In this document: positions 1 to 11,985 of the stretch, in pieces
Layout: every line of letters starts with the position of its first letter
How positions within the stretch are numbered: position 1 is the stretch's first letter
From: Lepeophtheirus salmonis
Taxonomy: Eukaryota > Arthropoda > Copepoda > Siphonostomatoida > Caligidae
NCBI RefSeq assembly: GCF_016086655.4
Contig: NC_052131.2
Location: 34,659,705-34,723,704, forward strand
Direction: 5' to 3'
DNA: 64,000 nt
Made by a program: the position numbers and the translations under genes
Notes under the pieces: generated by a model
The model's input: only the letters and a program-made list of their open reading frames with translations
What the model was told of the DNA's origin: nothing
Databases searched by the model: none

Positions 1-1690
1 AAATGAACAACGATATAGAGCGTTTTTGGGGAAGCTCTTTAAAAAAAAAAAATTAAAGTTCAGACTTTCAACTATCTAATGAGATCCTTTTAAACTTTTT
101 AAATCTATTCGTGTTGAAGCTATGAGCCTCTGAAGAAAAAGCACCTTTTTCCCATTTTAAACAATGATAACTCGAGTTATAAGCATGATATAGATATTTT
201 ACAATTGCTTTTAGAATTTTTTAACATTCGGCTTTACAACATATTAACATAATTTTTCTCCATCTTCAACTTAAAACAGTTTTTAATCTTGAAAATAGCC
301 AAGAATAATAAAAAATGTATGCCATTTTTCTGTAGGCCACAAGTTTACATATTTAAGACTCATAACCTATATCAATAACGTTATAAAAATAATTCTGGAA
401 GTACGCGCAGGGGTTATGGGATTATTCTTCACGTTTTTACTCCGAGCAATGTCGGATTCTCTCACTGGTATTACATTTACCAGTGATATTGGTGTGAAAA
501 AAAATATATAATAATAACAGCTTCAGAAAAAAAAAAAATAAAGAAGATATGTGATCCAGGGAGTACTTTATCGAATTGTTTAACCTCCAATTCATTTTTT
601 TTTTAAATTTTATATAAAGTACTTCCCGTTTTTTTTCTTTTTTAATATGAATTGAACTAAATGACTGATAGATTTCATTTATTTTGTAAGTGCTCCCTGT
701 ATATTATACTCCTTTTTTAAAAATACTGTAGTGTATATGATATATATACACACTTAATGTTTCATGAAAAAACACTTGGGAGATTTCATTAATACCACTA
801 CATTGTTATTTCTTGTATCAAAATATGTTTAGGATTTACATGAAGCTGCAATATATACAATACACCCGGTAACTGGTTTTAAACATGCTTACATACAGAT
901 GAGACGTATCTACACTTAAAAATTACTTACTTATAACATAGATACAGACAGACAGACTTTGTTTAATTAATATAGATATGAATAAATACCTTTTTTTTTA
1001 AAAAAACATTATCTATTTTAATGACAAAATACCCAAAAAAAGTACTTGCTGTAGGATTATTATGAAAATAACGGAGGATTAATCGATTTATAACCGAAAG
1101 TGAAAAATAATTCGTTTAAGTATACAAATTCCGGGCGTTCTCACGTAACGCGGTTTCAATCACTGAGTATTTCGTACTCTCGGAGTCCATCCGTTTCTGA
1201 GGGATGAGGTCGGAGGAGATCATATCTAATTACGACTTTTTCTTATATATACCAGGAATCATTACAGTTGAATTACTTTCAGGAATACTTTGCATGGGAG
1301 TCGTAGTGTGGAAATTCGTACTGGCCTTTTTCTTCTTGGACATAGATCAACTCGGATAAAAATGATTTCAAAGCCTTATTGAATTATTTTTACCCTTAGT
1401 TTACAGTCTTTATTCACTGTGCTTATTCAAACTTAATTATTTGTTATCAAATTATAAGTCTTAATATCATTTGATTTTGTGATGATTTTATCGATTATAA
1501 TTGTTGAAATAAGTTTACATAATTTACTCATAAAAGTTTTTATTGTATATTTTTATCCTAACAACAATATAGTAATTGTAAATAAGCAATAACTGAGAAA
1601 TAATAAATAATGTACTTAGATTAAGTTCCAAATTAAAAAAATATGAACAAATCAAATTTATATTTGTAGGCATTTCTTATATATTGAAAG
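1..1690. other. AT-rich intergenic DNA, no gene seen
   Basis: No open frame with recognisable protein similarity is visible. The stretch is dominated by A/T runs and short simple repeats, such as an alternating TA/CA patch near 740-755 and a GACA run near 950. One island at about 1130-1340 is clearly richer in G+C than its surroundings and may be an old mobile-element relic (see findings). I cannot assign it. Confidence 0.5.
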
Positions 1691-1765
1691 GTTGGAATAA
1701 TTAAATTAGAAGGTTTCGCTGTCTCCAATATCGAGATAGAAAGAGAAAGTATGACGGGCGGGTTA
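1690..1765 (+). repeat. Dispersed repeat, copy 1 (second at about 58080-58165)
   Basis: The segment around the string GAGATAGAAAGAGAAAGTAT recurs near 58135 as a close variant. The shared stretch begins with a GGTTG(G/T)(G/A)ATAATT motif and runs for about 70 bases in both places, in the same orientation. The family is not recognised. It is most likely a transposon or MITE fragment. Confidence 0.5.
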
Positions 1766-1769
1766 AAAA

Positions 1770-4000
1770 AGGGTTCAGGGTATACCCCTATTTATTCCTA
1801 TAATAGAAGTGTATTATTTTGCATCGGGGGGAGTGTCTTCTAAGTATTTGATTTGATACCTAGACTTAAAAATGTTAGTTATTACTTATTATACAAACTG
1901 CATCTCAAAAGGTTGCTGAATAAATATTGGATAAGTTCCAATTATTTAAATTTTACTATATTGAAATGAACGGATTAAAAATCAACTAAATATCCGAGTA
2001 AGATTAAATTTTATAAGTAACATGTCCGGCATATATTTTATTAAATAATTGTTTATAAATAAAATAGTTTTTTTAACAAAACAAAAAAAAAAAAAAAAAA
2101 AAAATAAGAAACAAATAATAATTGGACTTATAAAAATAATTTCTCCCATTTTATAGCTTTTATAACTAAAAAAGTCCTCATACAACGCAGATTTTATATA
2201 ATACAGATTGATCTTTCTTTGTCCCAAAAACCACAATAAGCGGGGACCCCCTCTACGGAAAATCCAGATCTATTTTGAGAAAAAAGATTCCCAGGTTGTT
2301 TGTGAGTTACACTCACCCCATAAAAGCCCTACAACTTTTCCCCTTTCTCATGTAGATAACGATAATTTCAGAAACTAGAAGGGGAGGGGGGGATAGGCTA
2401 AGATAGCTTATGTCATCATTATATCAATTGGAATATACCATATATCTAATAATATATTTGAAATTTTCTTTCTTCTGTTCTTTTCATCTTTTCTATTGAT
2501 AGATAGTTTGTAAGAGTATAAACCAGCATTTCCCAAAGTGAGCGATATCACTCGATCTAGGTGGAGAGTAATGCAAAGAAGGGCGGTTGGGAGGTGTTTG
2601 AGCAAAAAAGTTGGCACAAATTGATCTACAAAATTTATAAATGTGACTACAAGGTAGTAGCAACGAATATGTTGAATATTATATGGTGGATAGAATAGAA
2701 GTACTCTATATCAAGATTTAAGAAATGTAATTCATTATAAATCCCTTTATATTTTATCCTATACTCAGTACACTAATACTCTGAAACACAAACAGACTTC
2801 TTAGAATAAATACTAATACTTGAGTTAAAAGCTAAACTTAAACGCAAATTATGAGCCCTAAAACTCTAAGAAAGTATTTAAAGGACATCTATTAATTATA
2901 AAAGTGTATGAAAATATCAAAAAAAAAAAAATTAGTTCTTCAACTATTTAAACTAAAAGTACTTTTGTGATGAAATCTATAAATCTTCAGATTTATAGAA
3001 AAGTTCAAGGCACAAAAAACTATTGGAAATATGGCGTTGATTATTTCATAAATAAATATGGTAACTAGTGTGTTGTAGTAACTACGCTCACAAACAATCT
3101 TTACTTACGAGTAAACGTTACATGAATTATAAATCGATGAGTGAGGATGCGAAAGTTGTCTAAATCCTCGTGACTATAATTTTAAAAGTAAAATTATATT
3201 TTGGGAACTTTGATATACCAAATATCTGCTGAAAGGAATACTATTAAAACATTAGTCATCCTTGTTGACTAATACATACGTTTGAATTTTTAAGATAGAG
3301 TGAAAAAATCTATAAGAGCACTTTTATTTTGCAGGTTACTAATTAGTACTAATATGCTCAACATTTTCGCATCCCTTTCGATGAGGGCATCCTCTCCATT
3401 TCTACTCACATAATTGATTAAAACCTATCAATTAATTTTGGTTATTAAGCCAGTAAAGATGGTAATTCTGTAGAGTTGAAAAACCCAGCGGTAAAGTTTA
3501 TCTATTTATTATTCAAATGAGAGAGTTATATTTTTTAAAATTTAAAAAATTCCCCATGGGCTCAAAAAGTGGCTGATTAATTGATAAAGCTATTTTCTAG
3601 TATGAGTAGTAATATAAATAAAATAGGTACATCATTTGGGAAAATTATTTTGATTGTTACATGAAAAATTAAATGAACATATTCAGATAGGTAAACTTTG
3701 TATTTACACAAATAAAATTTCATGAAAAAGATCAAAAAATTATAATATTCTTATTCCTATTTGAGACAATTATAGAAGCAATGTAGATGTATTATAATAT
3801 TGCATTTGGAACACTCCAATTTTGAATTTTTTTATATTGAGGTTTTCATTTTATATTCACAAATTACATATGAAATAAATGACGGAAGATGGATTGCGAA
3901 AATAGATCCCATAAATAAGCATTTTAGTTTATAATTATCTTTTTCCAAAAAGGAACAAAAAAACAACAACAACGCCCTAAACACTATAAAAACATTCTCC
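1770..4000. other. Intergenic DNA with poly-A run, no gene seen
   Basis: Open frames here are short and low-complexity and resemble no family I know. An A-rich run of more than 20 bases sits at about 2082-2105. It would suit the tail of a retroposed sequence, but no body is recognisable beside it. A G-rich stretch (2381-2392) and CCCTC-rich patches near 2245 stand out against the AT background without an assignable function. Confidence 0.5.
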
Positions 4001-4009
4001 ATAGTAAGA

Positions 4010-5832
4010 CTATTTCTTTTTAAAAGCTTTGGAAGATCTTACAATCCACTTTAAAGAGTCTAAATATTTTTTGCGCGTATCGTCTTGCAGTAACTGAGAT
4101 GATAACAAATCTTATCTCTTCAGCATCTATGGTCTCTAAATTTGTCATTTTGCTGGTAATAAGAGCAACGCTAATTATAACGCCTTCGTCTTTCCCGTAG
4201 GCCCCTTTCGTTTTGAAAGCCCAAATAAACCAGTTCTTTTTTTGAATTTTGACTCTTGGTCATCTAGTCCCTTAACATTTAAGCAAATATATACTTTTAG
4301 AATTCGAACACTGGGGCAAACTACAAAAGCATGTATGGAGAAGCTAAAAGTTTTTCCACATTCTTTACATGGAACATTATAAAAATAAGGCCAGCCGAGA
4401 TTTGAAACTGTAATGAACTAGTAATGATCTCTCTATATTTTTATACCAAGATTTCTGGAGATCCCAATTTTTTATAAAATTTTCACTTATCACAGTAACA
4501 GTACTCTGAAAATCTCTCGAATATAACATTTTCAAATGCCATGGTGTTGGAGGAATGTGGTTTTTAGCAGTCCTAAAAAGCGGAAAACTAAATTTACCCT
4601 TCACATATACCAAATTAGGGTATTTTGGAAGGTCTGCACAGTCAACATAGATATATGTTTAGCCATACTTTATAGGCAGTTCGAATCCTCTGTATTGTTG
4701 CAAAAATGTTTCTTACTTCGTTTTGATAAATTATATCTATGATAATGTTCTACTCATAATCAAAAACCCATACAATTGAACAATATCAATGAGATTGAGT
4801 TCCCCATCAAGCTTAAGTAAGAGGTGTAAATGCATGTTTTTTTATCTATATCTACATCCATTTTACCTATAAGGATACCTGGAAGCTAATCACACTTAAA
4901 ATAGTATAACATTGATTGGTAGAAGCCATGATATCTTATAGTTGGTCCATAAGCATTAATTAAGGAAAACCTGAAGCCATTGTTATTAACTTCAATTATG
5001 TGGCATTGACTCTTGGATGAGTACTCTTTGGAGAAGAATAGTACTCCAGTTTCTTAGAAACCGGTAATAGAATGCCTCTTGAAGAGTCAGACCCAGTAAA
5101 AAAAATCAAAATCATGAGGAAGAAAGAACCCACAAGATCTTTTACAGTTTGAAGAAACCTTGGTTCTTACGCCTTTACAAATTATAGTGGAATTAAGCTT
5201 TATAAGTCACTGATCCTTGATTTATTTCTGCATTGTATATCTCTTGCAATACATCAAGATTTTCTAAAATCACTATTTTCCTCCTACTTTCCTAAGATCC
5301 ATCATTATTTGTCTGTTTATCAGTTGCAAACAATTCATCTTCTATGACTTTGTCATCCTTCCCTGGTAATTAACTTCCTTCTTGATTTTCCACATCACTT
5401 CAGATATATTCTGTTTCAAACTCCTTCAGTTTTTGAAAATTCTCCGTTATACTCTTGATCTATTTCTCTATCCTGAAGAGATCTTTCCATATTTGTAGGA
5501 ATCTTTTGAACTCTCTCGTCACTGCTTTTTGGTTCATTAGTATTATGACCTTCAACATTTTTTTGAAGAACTTCCTCTTCTAGAATTTTTAGGTAATCCG
5601 ACCACTTCTCATACTTATTGGGACAGCTTTTAGCAAAATGAGCAGTCTTATAACCCTTTCCACATTTCTTAGGTTGATCTAAATTACTAATTCTGGTTTT
5701 GAAATCTTTGATTGGAAGAATTCCTGGTAAGTTATGCCTAGGCATTATACTTAAAACAAAGTAACAATTATTTAAACCATGAAATCTCCATCCCGAAAGC
5801 ACATGGTTTTGAACAATTGATAATAATTCCAT
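4010..5832 (-). mobile_element. Internally deleted LINE (non-LTR retrotransposon) remnant
   Basis: Read on the minus strand, the segment shows LINE parts in the right order. First is an ORF1-like tail with a degenerate zinc knuckle (5416-5832). Next are endonuclease-like pieces around 5050-4850 (an 'INAYGPT' block) followed by the linker typical after a LINE endonuclease (around 4600-4380). Last is the C-terminal cysteine/histidine knuckle of the reverse transcriptase protein near 4380-4300 (CKECGK, HAF, CPS). The catalytic reverse transcriptase core (YxDD region) is missing, so a large internal deletion is inferred. Stops and frameshifts are frequent. The tail matches those at 27026-27440 and 36585-36885, so these belong to one family. 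Clade (L1/Tx1-like or other) is uncertain. Confidence 0.6.
5416..5832 (-). pseudogene. LINE ORF1-like fragment with degenerate CCHC knuckle
   Basis: An open stretch of 138 codons encodes a lysine/glutamate-rich protein. Near residue 57 it has a block CGKGYKTAHFAKSC, which looks like a CCHC zinc knuckle that has lost its first Cys and has Ala in place of the Gly before His. Such knuckles end the nucleic-acid-binding ORF1 protein of many LINEs. The acidic tail after it (residues 75-138) has no known domain. Its position just upstream of endonuclease-like sequence on the same strand supports the ORF1 reading. It is probably not functional. Confidence 0.45.
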
Positions 5833-5849
5833 ATTTCTCTAGTAATAAT

Positions 5850-7040
5850 TTAATTTATTTATTTACAGCATCTTCATATGAGGATTGAATTATAACATTC
5901 TCCTAAAAAATAAAAGGATTTCCTGAAGAGTCTTTACGCTGAGTTTTAAGCTCCTAACTATTCCTTTGATTCATCCGTCTTTTTCTGCTACTTTCCTGAG
6001 ACAAACTCATCTTCAACGTGAGCAAAGGCAACGACAATGCTCAAATCTATGTTACGAACAATAAAAATAATATTTCTAGCACCTGGACAATCATGAATTT
6101 CATAACAAATGAAATTATATGATTTAACAAATATTAATTTTACAAGAAATTGGCAAACTTATAAGGAATCAAATAATAAAATAAACTCTTCGCTTCTCTT
6201 GTACTGGTAGATGCTCTCTTCTTATTTATTAACATCACAATATACACTCACACACCAAGGTATCGTTGTTCCAATTAAAGAATAATAATTATAATAGTAT
6301 CCTTTTTAATATGTGTACACCATGAGTGAACAAACAACAATAAACAACGTGTATTATCTCATGTGTAGAGGTGATAGAAGTAAAAAAAAAATCCTTATTC
6401 TGGGATATCCTTATTTCTGCTGTAAATAAATAAACAATCTTACTAGAATTCTTGAAGAATGTTGAATCTTATGATATCAAAAAAACTCTCAGAATGGCAC
6501 TTATTTCCAGATCAAACTATTACTCCTCTGCAGAGAAATAAATAACACGTCCACTCTCTATCAAAATTTACATAGTATCACATGACAATTTTGTATTTTC
6601 CTTACACATTGGACACTTGGAACGTCTTAGTTAAAAAAAAACCCTGAAAAACTGGAGACCATTGTTACATTTTGTCAACTTTCACCAGCTGTTCCCCTCA
6701 AAAAAAAAAAAAAAAAAAGATAATAATAAATAAATAAATAAAAGGTACTAGGATTTTGACTTTCTACTTCGTGATTGATTAGCGTCAATTAAATGATATG
6801 ACGAAGGAAAATAAGTAAGGCTGATATACAATTATTCTAGCATTCATAAACCTCAAAGTTTGAACATCAGAAACACTACTGACCAGTTGAATATAGGCCA
6901 CCCCCTTTCTTTCATATAATTATCCCTTCATAAATAGCTTTTATCCTGGAGAGCACCTCCTCATACGCCCTTTAATGTATTTCGAAACACTATTAAGTTT
7001 ACATACTTATTTTCAACAATATTCTACCCCTTTGCGTTAG
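5850..7040. other. Intergenic DNA, no gene seen
   Basis: No protein-coding signal is apparent. An A18 run at about 6701-6718 is followed by TAATAAATAAATAAATAAA, which would suit a retroposon tail, but no recognisable element body is attached. Confidence 0.45.
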
Positions 7041-7042
7041 AG

Positions 7043-7483
7043 CAGGGTTTCCTAAACTTTTTCAGGCTAGCACCCATTGGCCTGAATATAAACTGCTAGC
7101 CCCCCCCCCTAAAAAAATATAATTTTTTTTCCAAAATGATCATAATGAGATGGGTGTGTTTGGTGTAGGGACAGTAATAATAGTTCCTCCATATCAGGTT
7201 TAAACTTACTAAAAAGGAGACGTAGATTCCCGCATTCAGTATTTCTAAGCTTGTTCATTTGATTGAAAAAAAAGAAGAAAAACAAGGCAATTATACTGAA
7301 GATCCGTTATACAAAATAGGATGTTTTTAAAGCAAATAATACTTGATAGAGGTCAGATAGTTTTTTATTACCCATCTCATTATGTTTATTTAAGAAGAAA
7401 AAGTTATATATATTTAGGGGGGCACAAGTAGTTTATTTTGCAGGCCAAGGGGCCACCAGCCGGAAAAAGTTTGGGAAACTCTG
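7043..7483. mobile_element. hAT-like MITE with about 75-bp terminal inverted repeats
   Basis: The left end starts CAGGGTTTCCTAAACTTTTT. The right end, read on the other strand, starts CAGAGTTTCCCAAACTTTTT. The similarity continues inward through GGC(T/C)(A/G)G, TTGGCCTG and a C-rich run (7102-7110). The interior (about 290 bp) has no coding capacity. Ends of the type CAG-GTTTCCCAAACTTTTT are common in non-autonomous hAT elements. I could not find a convincing 8-bp target duplication (CGTTAGAG on the left, GTATAAAC on the right), so the exact ends or the superfamily may be off. Confidence 0.6.
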
Positions 7484-7709
7484 GTATAAACGAATAAAAA
7501 AAATATATAAAAGAGTAATGACTTACTTAGTTACATTGGAATATCTTTTTACATATGCACCATTGATTGCTCAAATAATGATATAAAAAAGTCCATAAAA
7601 ATGTATAAATGGTTTGCTTCTCAAAAGAAAAAATAATTGCTCATACGTAATAGATAGTATTTATGGGTGGGTAGCGTTTTTACTCCCTATTAATGGTGTA
7701 ATAATTAGG

Positions 7710-7717
7710 GTCGTCAA
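7710..7717. repeat. 8-bp target-site duplication (left) of hAT element
   Basis: GTCGTCAA directly precedes the left terminal repeat. The identical GTCGTCAA follows the right terminal repeat at 11978-11985. An 8-bp duplication is the hallmark of hAT-superfamily insertion. Confidence 0.9.
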
Positions 7718-8300
7718 CAGGGCCGTACGTCAGTATTGCGCTTTGTCCGCTTCAGCGGACCCAAAAAAAAACAACCTTACTCAACCGTCCACCAATCATA
7801 TAGGTATGTAAATGTAGATGAATTAAGTCATAATTAATGATTAAAATCTATTATATATATGTAACTTATGACCAACTCATAATAGTACTGAGTCATTATA
7901 ATAAAATTACATATTTGTAGCACGTCCACCCAAAAGGAAGCTAGATAATTTTTCTCAAAATTGAACATGGAATACATTTTCCAACAAATTATAGTTCATT
8001 TAAATGAAAAAAAATGATTCTGATTAATCCTTTGGAGGCACCACAAATTGTACTTAAAGTAGCCAAAATTCACCGGCACATTTATAGAATTAGTAAATTA
8101 ATAAATTATATCTCTAAGACAATATTGGGGACAAATTAAGTCAGGTAGATAAAACGGAGGTTTTAAACTACAGTTAACACTCTCGGGTATCTCAATTCAT
8201 CGCAGAAATTTGAATTTAAATCCTGTAATTTACCGTAATTATCTCTTTCAAATATTGCCTGTCATTTTATAAATATAAATGATTGAACCTTTGAATATAA

Positions 8301-8720
8301 AACGCGTTTTCCGCTTCCCGTGATACATTTCTGATAATTAATAAATTACTGCAATTATTTCAAGACTACTTTACAGCCAAAAATAAAAAACAAAGACACA
8401 CACAATATTTTTCGCATGGATTTAAAGTACTTCACATTGAGTGGATATTTGAGTTAGATATTACGTTTAACGTTACTGGTTGCAAATGTGAAATACTTTA
8501 CAGGCAAAAAAATAGAAAAAAAAGACGCATACAACATTTTTCGTATGGAGTACTCTTGAAATATTTAAGAGCGTGAGAATTTGTTTCATTGAATACAAGA
8601 TAAATTAAATTATTACTGCTTAAAAGGGGCATAAATCATAGTTATGTACTTTTTAGAGTGGATTGTTGCAGTAATTTATTAATTATCAGAAATGTATCAC
8701 GGGAAGCAGAAAACGCATTT
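8301..8720. repeat. 55-bp inverted repeat inside the hAT element
   Basis: Bases 8301-8355 and 8666-8720 are near-perfect reverse complements, with about three mismatches. They share the core AATTTATTAATTATCAGAAA followed by TGTATCACGGGAAGC. The right arm contains the apparent transposase start codon (ATG 8692) and its first codons. The left arm is therefore a backward copy of the gene's first 30 or so bases. The 310-bp loop holds a pair of direct repeats at 8367-8420 and 8494-8550. Confidence 0.85.
8367..8550 (+). repeat. Pair of about 55-bp direct repeats in hAT 5' region
   Basis: Copy 1 (8367-8420) and copy 2 (8494-8550) both begin TACTTTACAG(C/G)C and contain AAAGAC(A/G)CA(C/T)ACAA(T/C)ATTTTTCG(C/T)ATGGA. 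The overall identity looks near 80 percent. They lie in the loop of the inverted repeat, upstream of the transposase start, so they could be promoter or transposase-binding elements. Function is inferred only from position. Confidence 0.7.
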
Positions 8721-11430
8721 TAACAGAGAGTTGGTGATTTGTTCTATCTGTCAGAAGGAAATACAGAAGGACAACTTTAATGATCACAAAGTTAAACTCC
8801 ATAAGAATGACCCCAGCTGCAAGTATCAAGTTAAAATTGATCATAAGAAGCAGAAAACATTGAACTTTGCTGTTAAGAAAACTTCCTCTGCTACATCCTC
8901 ATCCTCAGTCACTGCCTCCGCCTGTCCCGATGACCTGCTCCAGTTGAGGCCTTACTGCCTGAACCAAGATCTGAAAAGTCCGTTTCTGCTGAAGAGAAAG
9001 TTACTGCAGACACAGAAAATAATGGCGACTCATCAAATTACCCCAGCGGACGGATTTCTCATGGAATAAGACTTCCTAATCTCGATATCGGACCAATCTT
9101 CTCTCCCGAGCAGCTCTCTGTAGTCAACAACAACAATATTCCCTCTGCAGAGGACTCTGAGACTAGGACAATGTCCAAGGAGGTGAGAAGAGCAAGACTG
9201 AGGAGATGGAGTTTGTGGACAGAGGCCCAGAGTACCCTGTCGTCTTCACGAGCCAGCTGGGTGACCCGATACTTACCAGGCGGGAGCCAAAGCGGAAGGA
9301 CATCCAGACCAGAACCAGAGTGGAGACTGAGCGGGAAACTGTGCCTAAAGGCGAGAGAGATCATCCTCTACAGCCCAAGTTACAAACATACAGTCCTCAG
9401 ATAGATGACAAATACTCCAGAGACTTTCAACATGATTGGTTCCGTAAGTTCCCGTTGCTAGAATATGACGAGGTTGAAAAGTCCGCCAAGTGTTTAGCCT
9501 GTTCCAAATTTTCCATTTTCAACCTTGGGAAATTTGAGTTCAAAACATGGAAAAACAGTTCCTCGTTGAAAGTTCATTCTAACAACAAAAAACGCAAACT
9601 GTCGATGGAAAAGTGGATCAATTTCCTCACATAAAAGAGAACGAATACCTCGGTTCTCGGCCATGTTCAGTCTCAACATGCTGAGGAAGTCGTGAAGTTG
9701 CGAGCTTATTTGAGGTATCTTTTCCAAACTGTTGGGTTCATCGCAAAGCAAGGATTGGCTATTAGGGGCGATTCCGAAACAAGAGAAAAGTTGACGGAAT
9801 GTAACGAAAATAATCGAGGAAACTTCTTGGAGCTTTTGTCCCTGCGTTCACACGACAATCATATTCTCAAAGATAAACTGGAGGGTGAAGTCAAAAAATT
9901 TGGTTCAGCTGCGGCAGGTTTTGCCAAATGGACTCCACCTGACATCCAAAATGAGCTGATAGAGATTATAGCATCCAAAGTGACGGAAAATATAATTGAA
10001 GATGTCAAGACTTGTGCCGGCGATGATTACTACTGGTTCTCTGTGATTGTTGATGAGACATCAGATATGTCAAACAAGGAGCAGTCCAGTCTGTCACTGG
10101 GAAATCTGACGAGTGAAGGCATCAAGAAAGAGAGCTTCCTCAAGTTTGTAAAAGTTACCCAGACTGACGGCTAATATTTGTTTGAGAAGCTTCACGAGGC
10201 TGTCAAGGATCTCGGCCTTAACCCTGCCCGTACTGTCTCCCTGGCCGCGGACGGTGCCTTCAACATATCCGGCATCAAGAAGGGTCTTGCCGCCATGTGG
10301 AAGGAAGCAGCCCCACTGTGTGTCTACATCCACTGCTACGCCCATGTCCTCAATCTTGTAGTCAAGGATCTTCTCTCAGATATAACCCTGTTGAGAAATA
10401 CAATGGGGACAGTACAAATTTTATACAATTTCATTGAAGGGTCACTAAAGAGGTCAGCAATCTATAAGTCGGTGAAGATAACAAGTAAAGATGAGGAGCA
10501 TGCCAAGGTGATGCCCCTGAAGAACCAGTCTGCTTCCCGCTTGAGTCTCCGCTACGATGCTGTAGACGCTGTATCTCTAGGGATGGTCAGAATCATGAAG
10601 ACCCTCATAATAATGAGTAAAGATAAAGATACATTGTCGAGTTCAACAGCAACTTCTCTGCTCAACAGCATCTTTAGTCACGAATTTGTTTTTGACATTG
10701 AACTGTTGAAGACACTCCTCAAACACACATCTAGCTTGTCAGATGAACTTCAAGGCAGAAAGGTTGACCAAACAAAGGCCCGGAAACACGTCAACCTAGT
10801 GATTAGGACTCTTGAAGATCTTAAGAATGAGAAAATCTTTGAATCAATCTGGAAACTTGCTGAGTTGAAGTCGTCTGAGATGAAATCAGTATTTGACCAG
10901 GAGGACTCAATTGATTTGGAATTCAAGGAGGCGAAGATTCCAAGGAGAATAAAGTGGAAAGGAACAACTGAATCCTACTTCCGTGAAACACATTTCGATG
11001 TTGCAATCAATAAGATTGTATTAGAGCTTGAGAGCAGATTTGCCACCGACGATACAAACATCACAATGGATCTCATTGCAATCGTCAATGACAGTGAAGT
11101 GGAGACCTGTGTCGTTGAGCGTGTCGCCAAGCACTACAGACTTGAACTCGAGCAGCTCCAGTCAGACCATGCAATCTTCCAGCAATTCAAGGTTAATATT
11201 ATAATGTTTCATTTTGCATTATATGTTTAAAATTTATGTTTCTCTAAGCAGATACTGACACAGAAGACATTGTTTCGTCACAAATTGCTGCGGAGTTAAT
11301 AAGCTCGGCAGTGTTCCGCCTGATGCCGGAGCTATACAAGGTGATCGTTATCCTGGCCTCAATGCCCATCAGCAGCTGTGAGGCGGAGCGGTCATTCTCC
11401 TGTCTCAGAAGGCTCAAGAACCACATGAGT
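8692..11430 (+). pseudogene. hAT transposase (C2H2 + TTF-like finger, DUF4371, hAT dimerisation)
   Basis: The protein would cut and paste the surrounding hAT element. From 8692 the frame opens with a C2H2-like finger (CSICQKEI then HKVKLH). After two frame changes (about 9000-9070 and 9170-9206) frame 2 carries a TTF-like zinc-finger block (WFRKFPLLEYDE, KCLACSKF, about 9437-9520). A DUF4371-type catalytic domain follows, including VIVDETSD with the first catalytic Asp at 10052-10054 and the CYAHVLNLVVKDL block near 10335. The hAT C-terminal dimerisation motif SSCEAERSFSCLRRLKN lies at about 11370-11420 in another frame. Two in-frame TAA codons (9632-9634, 10172-10174) interrupt otherwise smooth homology. 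A GTTAAT...CTAAGCAG stretch (11191-11251) may be an intron or a frameshifted insertion. The C terminus diverges after about 11430. Confidence 0.85.
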
Positions 11431-11977
11431 ACACCTTTGCGTCAAGGAAAGAGAGGAAAAACTTTTTCTTCTAATCATGATAAAGAACACATGCATTTTT
11501 TTCTTCATTTTTTTCAAACACATCATTACGTATACATACGAGTTAAGAACATCAAGACTTGTGAACATAATTTATTTTCTGTCGATGTAACCGTTTCATG
11601 GTATATTATAATCTCGTTCATTCTCTTCATCCGTTATTATTTTAAAAATATTTAAGGAGGTTTAAATTGTTTGACTTAATTGTATAGTTCAAAAATTTTC
11701 TCTCATTCTTGCACCGTGCATTTTATACTCCATTATACTCCTTCCTTTATGAATAGGTCGGCATTGACTTTCCGTCTAGAGTTTTTCCTTTTCATTTTAT
11801 TTTTCCCAATGTTTGCCTGAAGAAAATAATGGTCAGACAGTCCATTGGACGATATTCTTGCAAGATTTAATCTATGTTGTAGCATTTGCCCTGTTTAAAT
11901 ATCCCACGTTCACCACTAAAAATCAACCGTTCACCCTTGTAAAGCGGACCGAAAAATCTTCCTGACATACGGCACTG

Positions 11978-11985
11978 GTCGTCAA
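11978..11985. repeat. 8-bp target-site duplication (right) of hAT element
   Basis: GTCGTCAA, identical to 7710-7717. It confirms the element boundary at 11977. Confidence 0.9.

Larger units (their letters stand above)
7718..11977 (+). mobile_element. Full-length hAT-superfamily DNA transposon (4260 bp)
   Basis: The element is bounded by 16-bp terminal inverted repeats. The left is CAGGGCCGTACGTCAG (7718-7733). The right (11962-11977) reads CAGTGCCGTATGTCAG on the minus strand, 14 of 16 identical. Both flanks carry the perfect duplication GTCGTCAA. Just inside both ends is a GTCCGCTT motif (left also GCGGAC; right AAGCGGAC), typical subterminal transposase-binding repeats by position. The central 2.8 kb encodes a zinc-finger/DUF4371-type transposase in clearly GC-richer DNA than the host. 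A conserved duplication implies fairly recent insertion, yet the coding frame is already broken, so this copy is probably immobile unless supplied with transposase in trans. Confidence 0.88.

Noticed and set aside
9059..9364. Minus-strand open frame of about 100 codons in the hAT element
   Set aside because: It is a shadow of the GC-rich transposase frame on the plus strand, with no independent similarity.
11191..11251. Firm intron call in the hAT transposase
   Set aside because: GTTAAT and CTAAGCAG look like splice sites, but the phases do not join cleanly with the downstream frame. A frameshifting insertion is equally possible.
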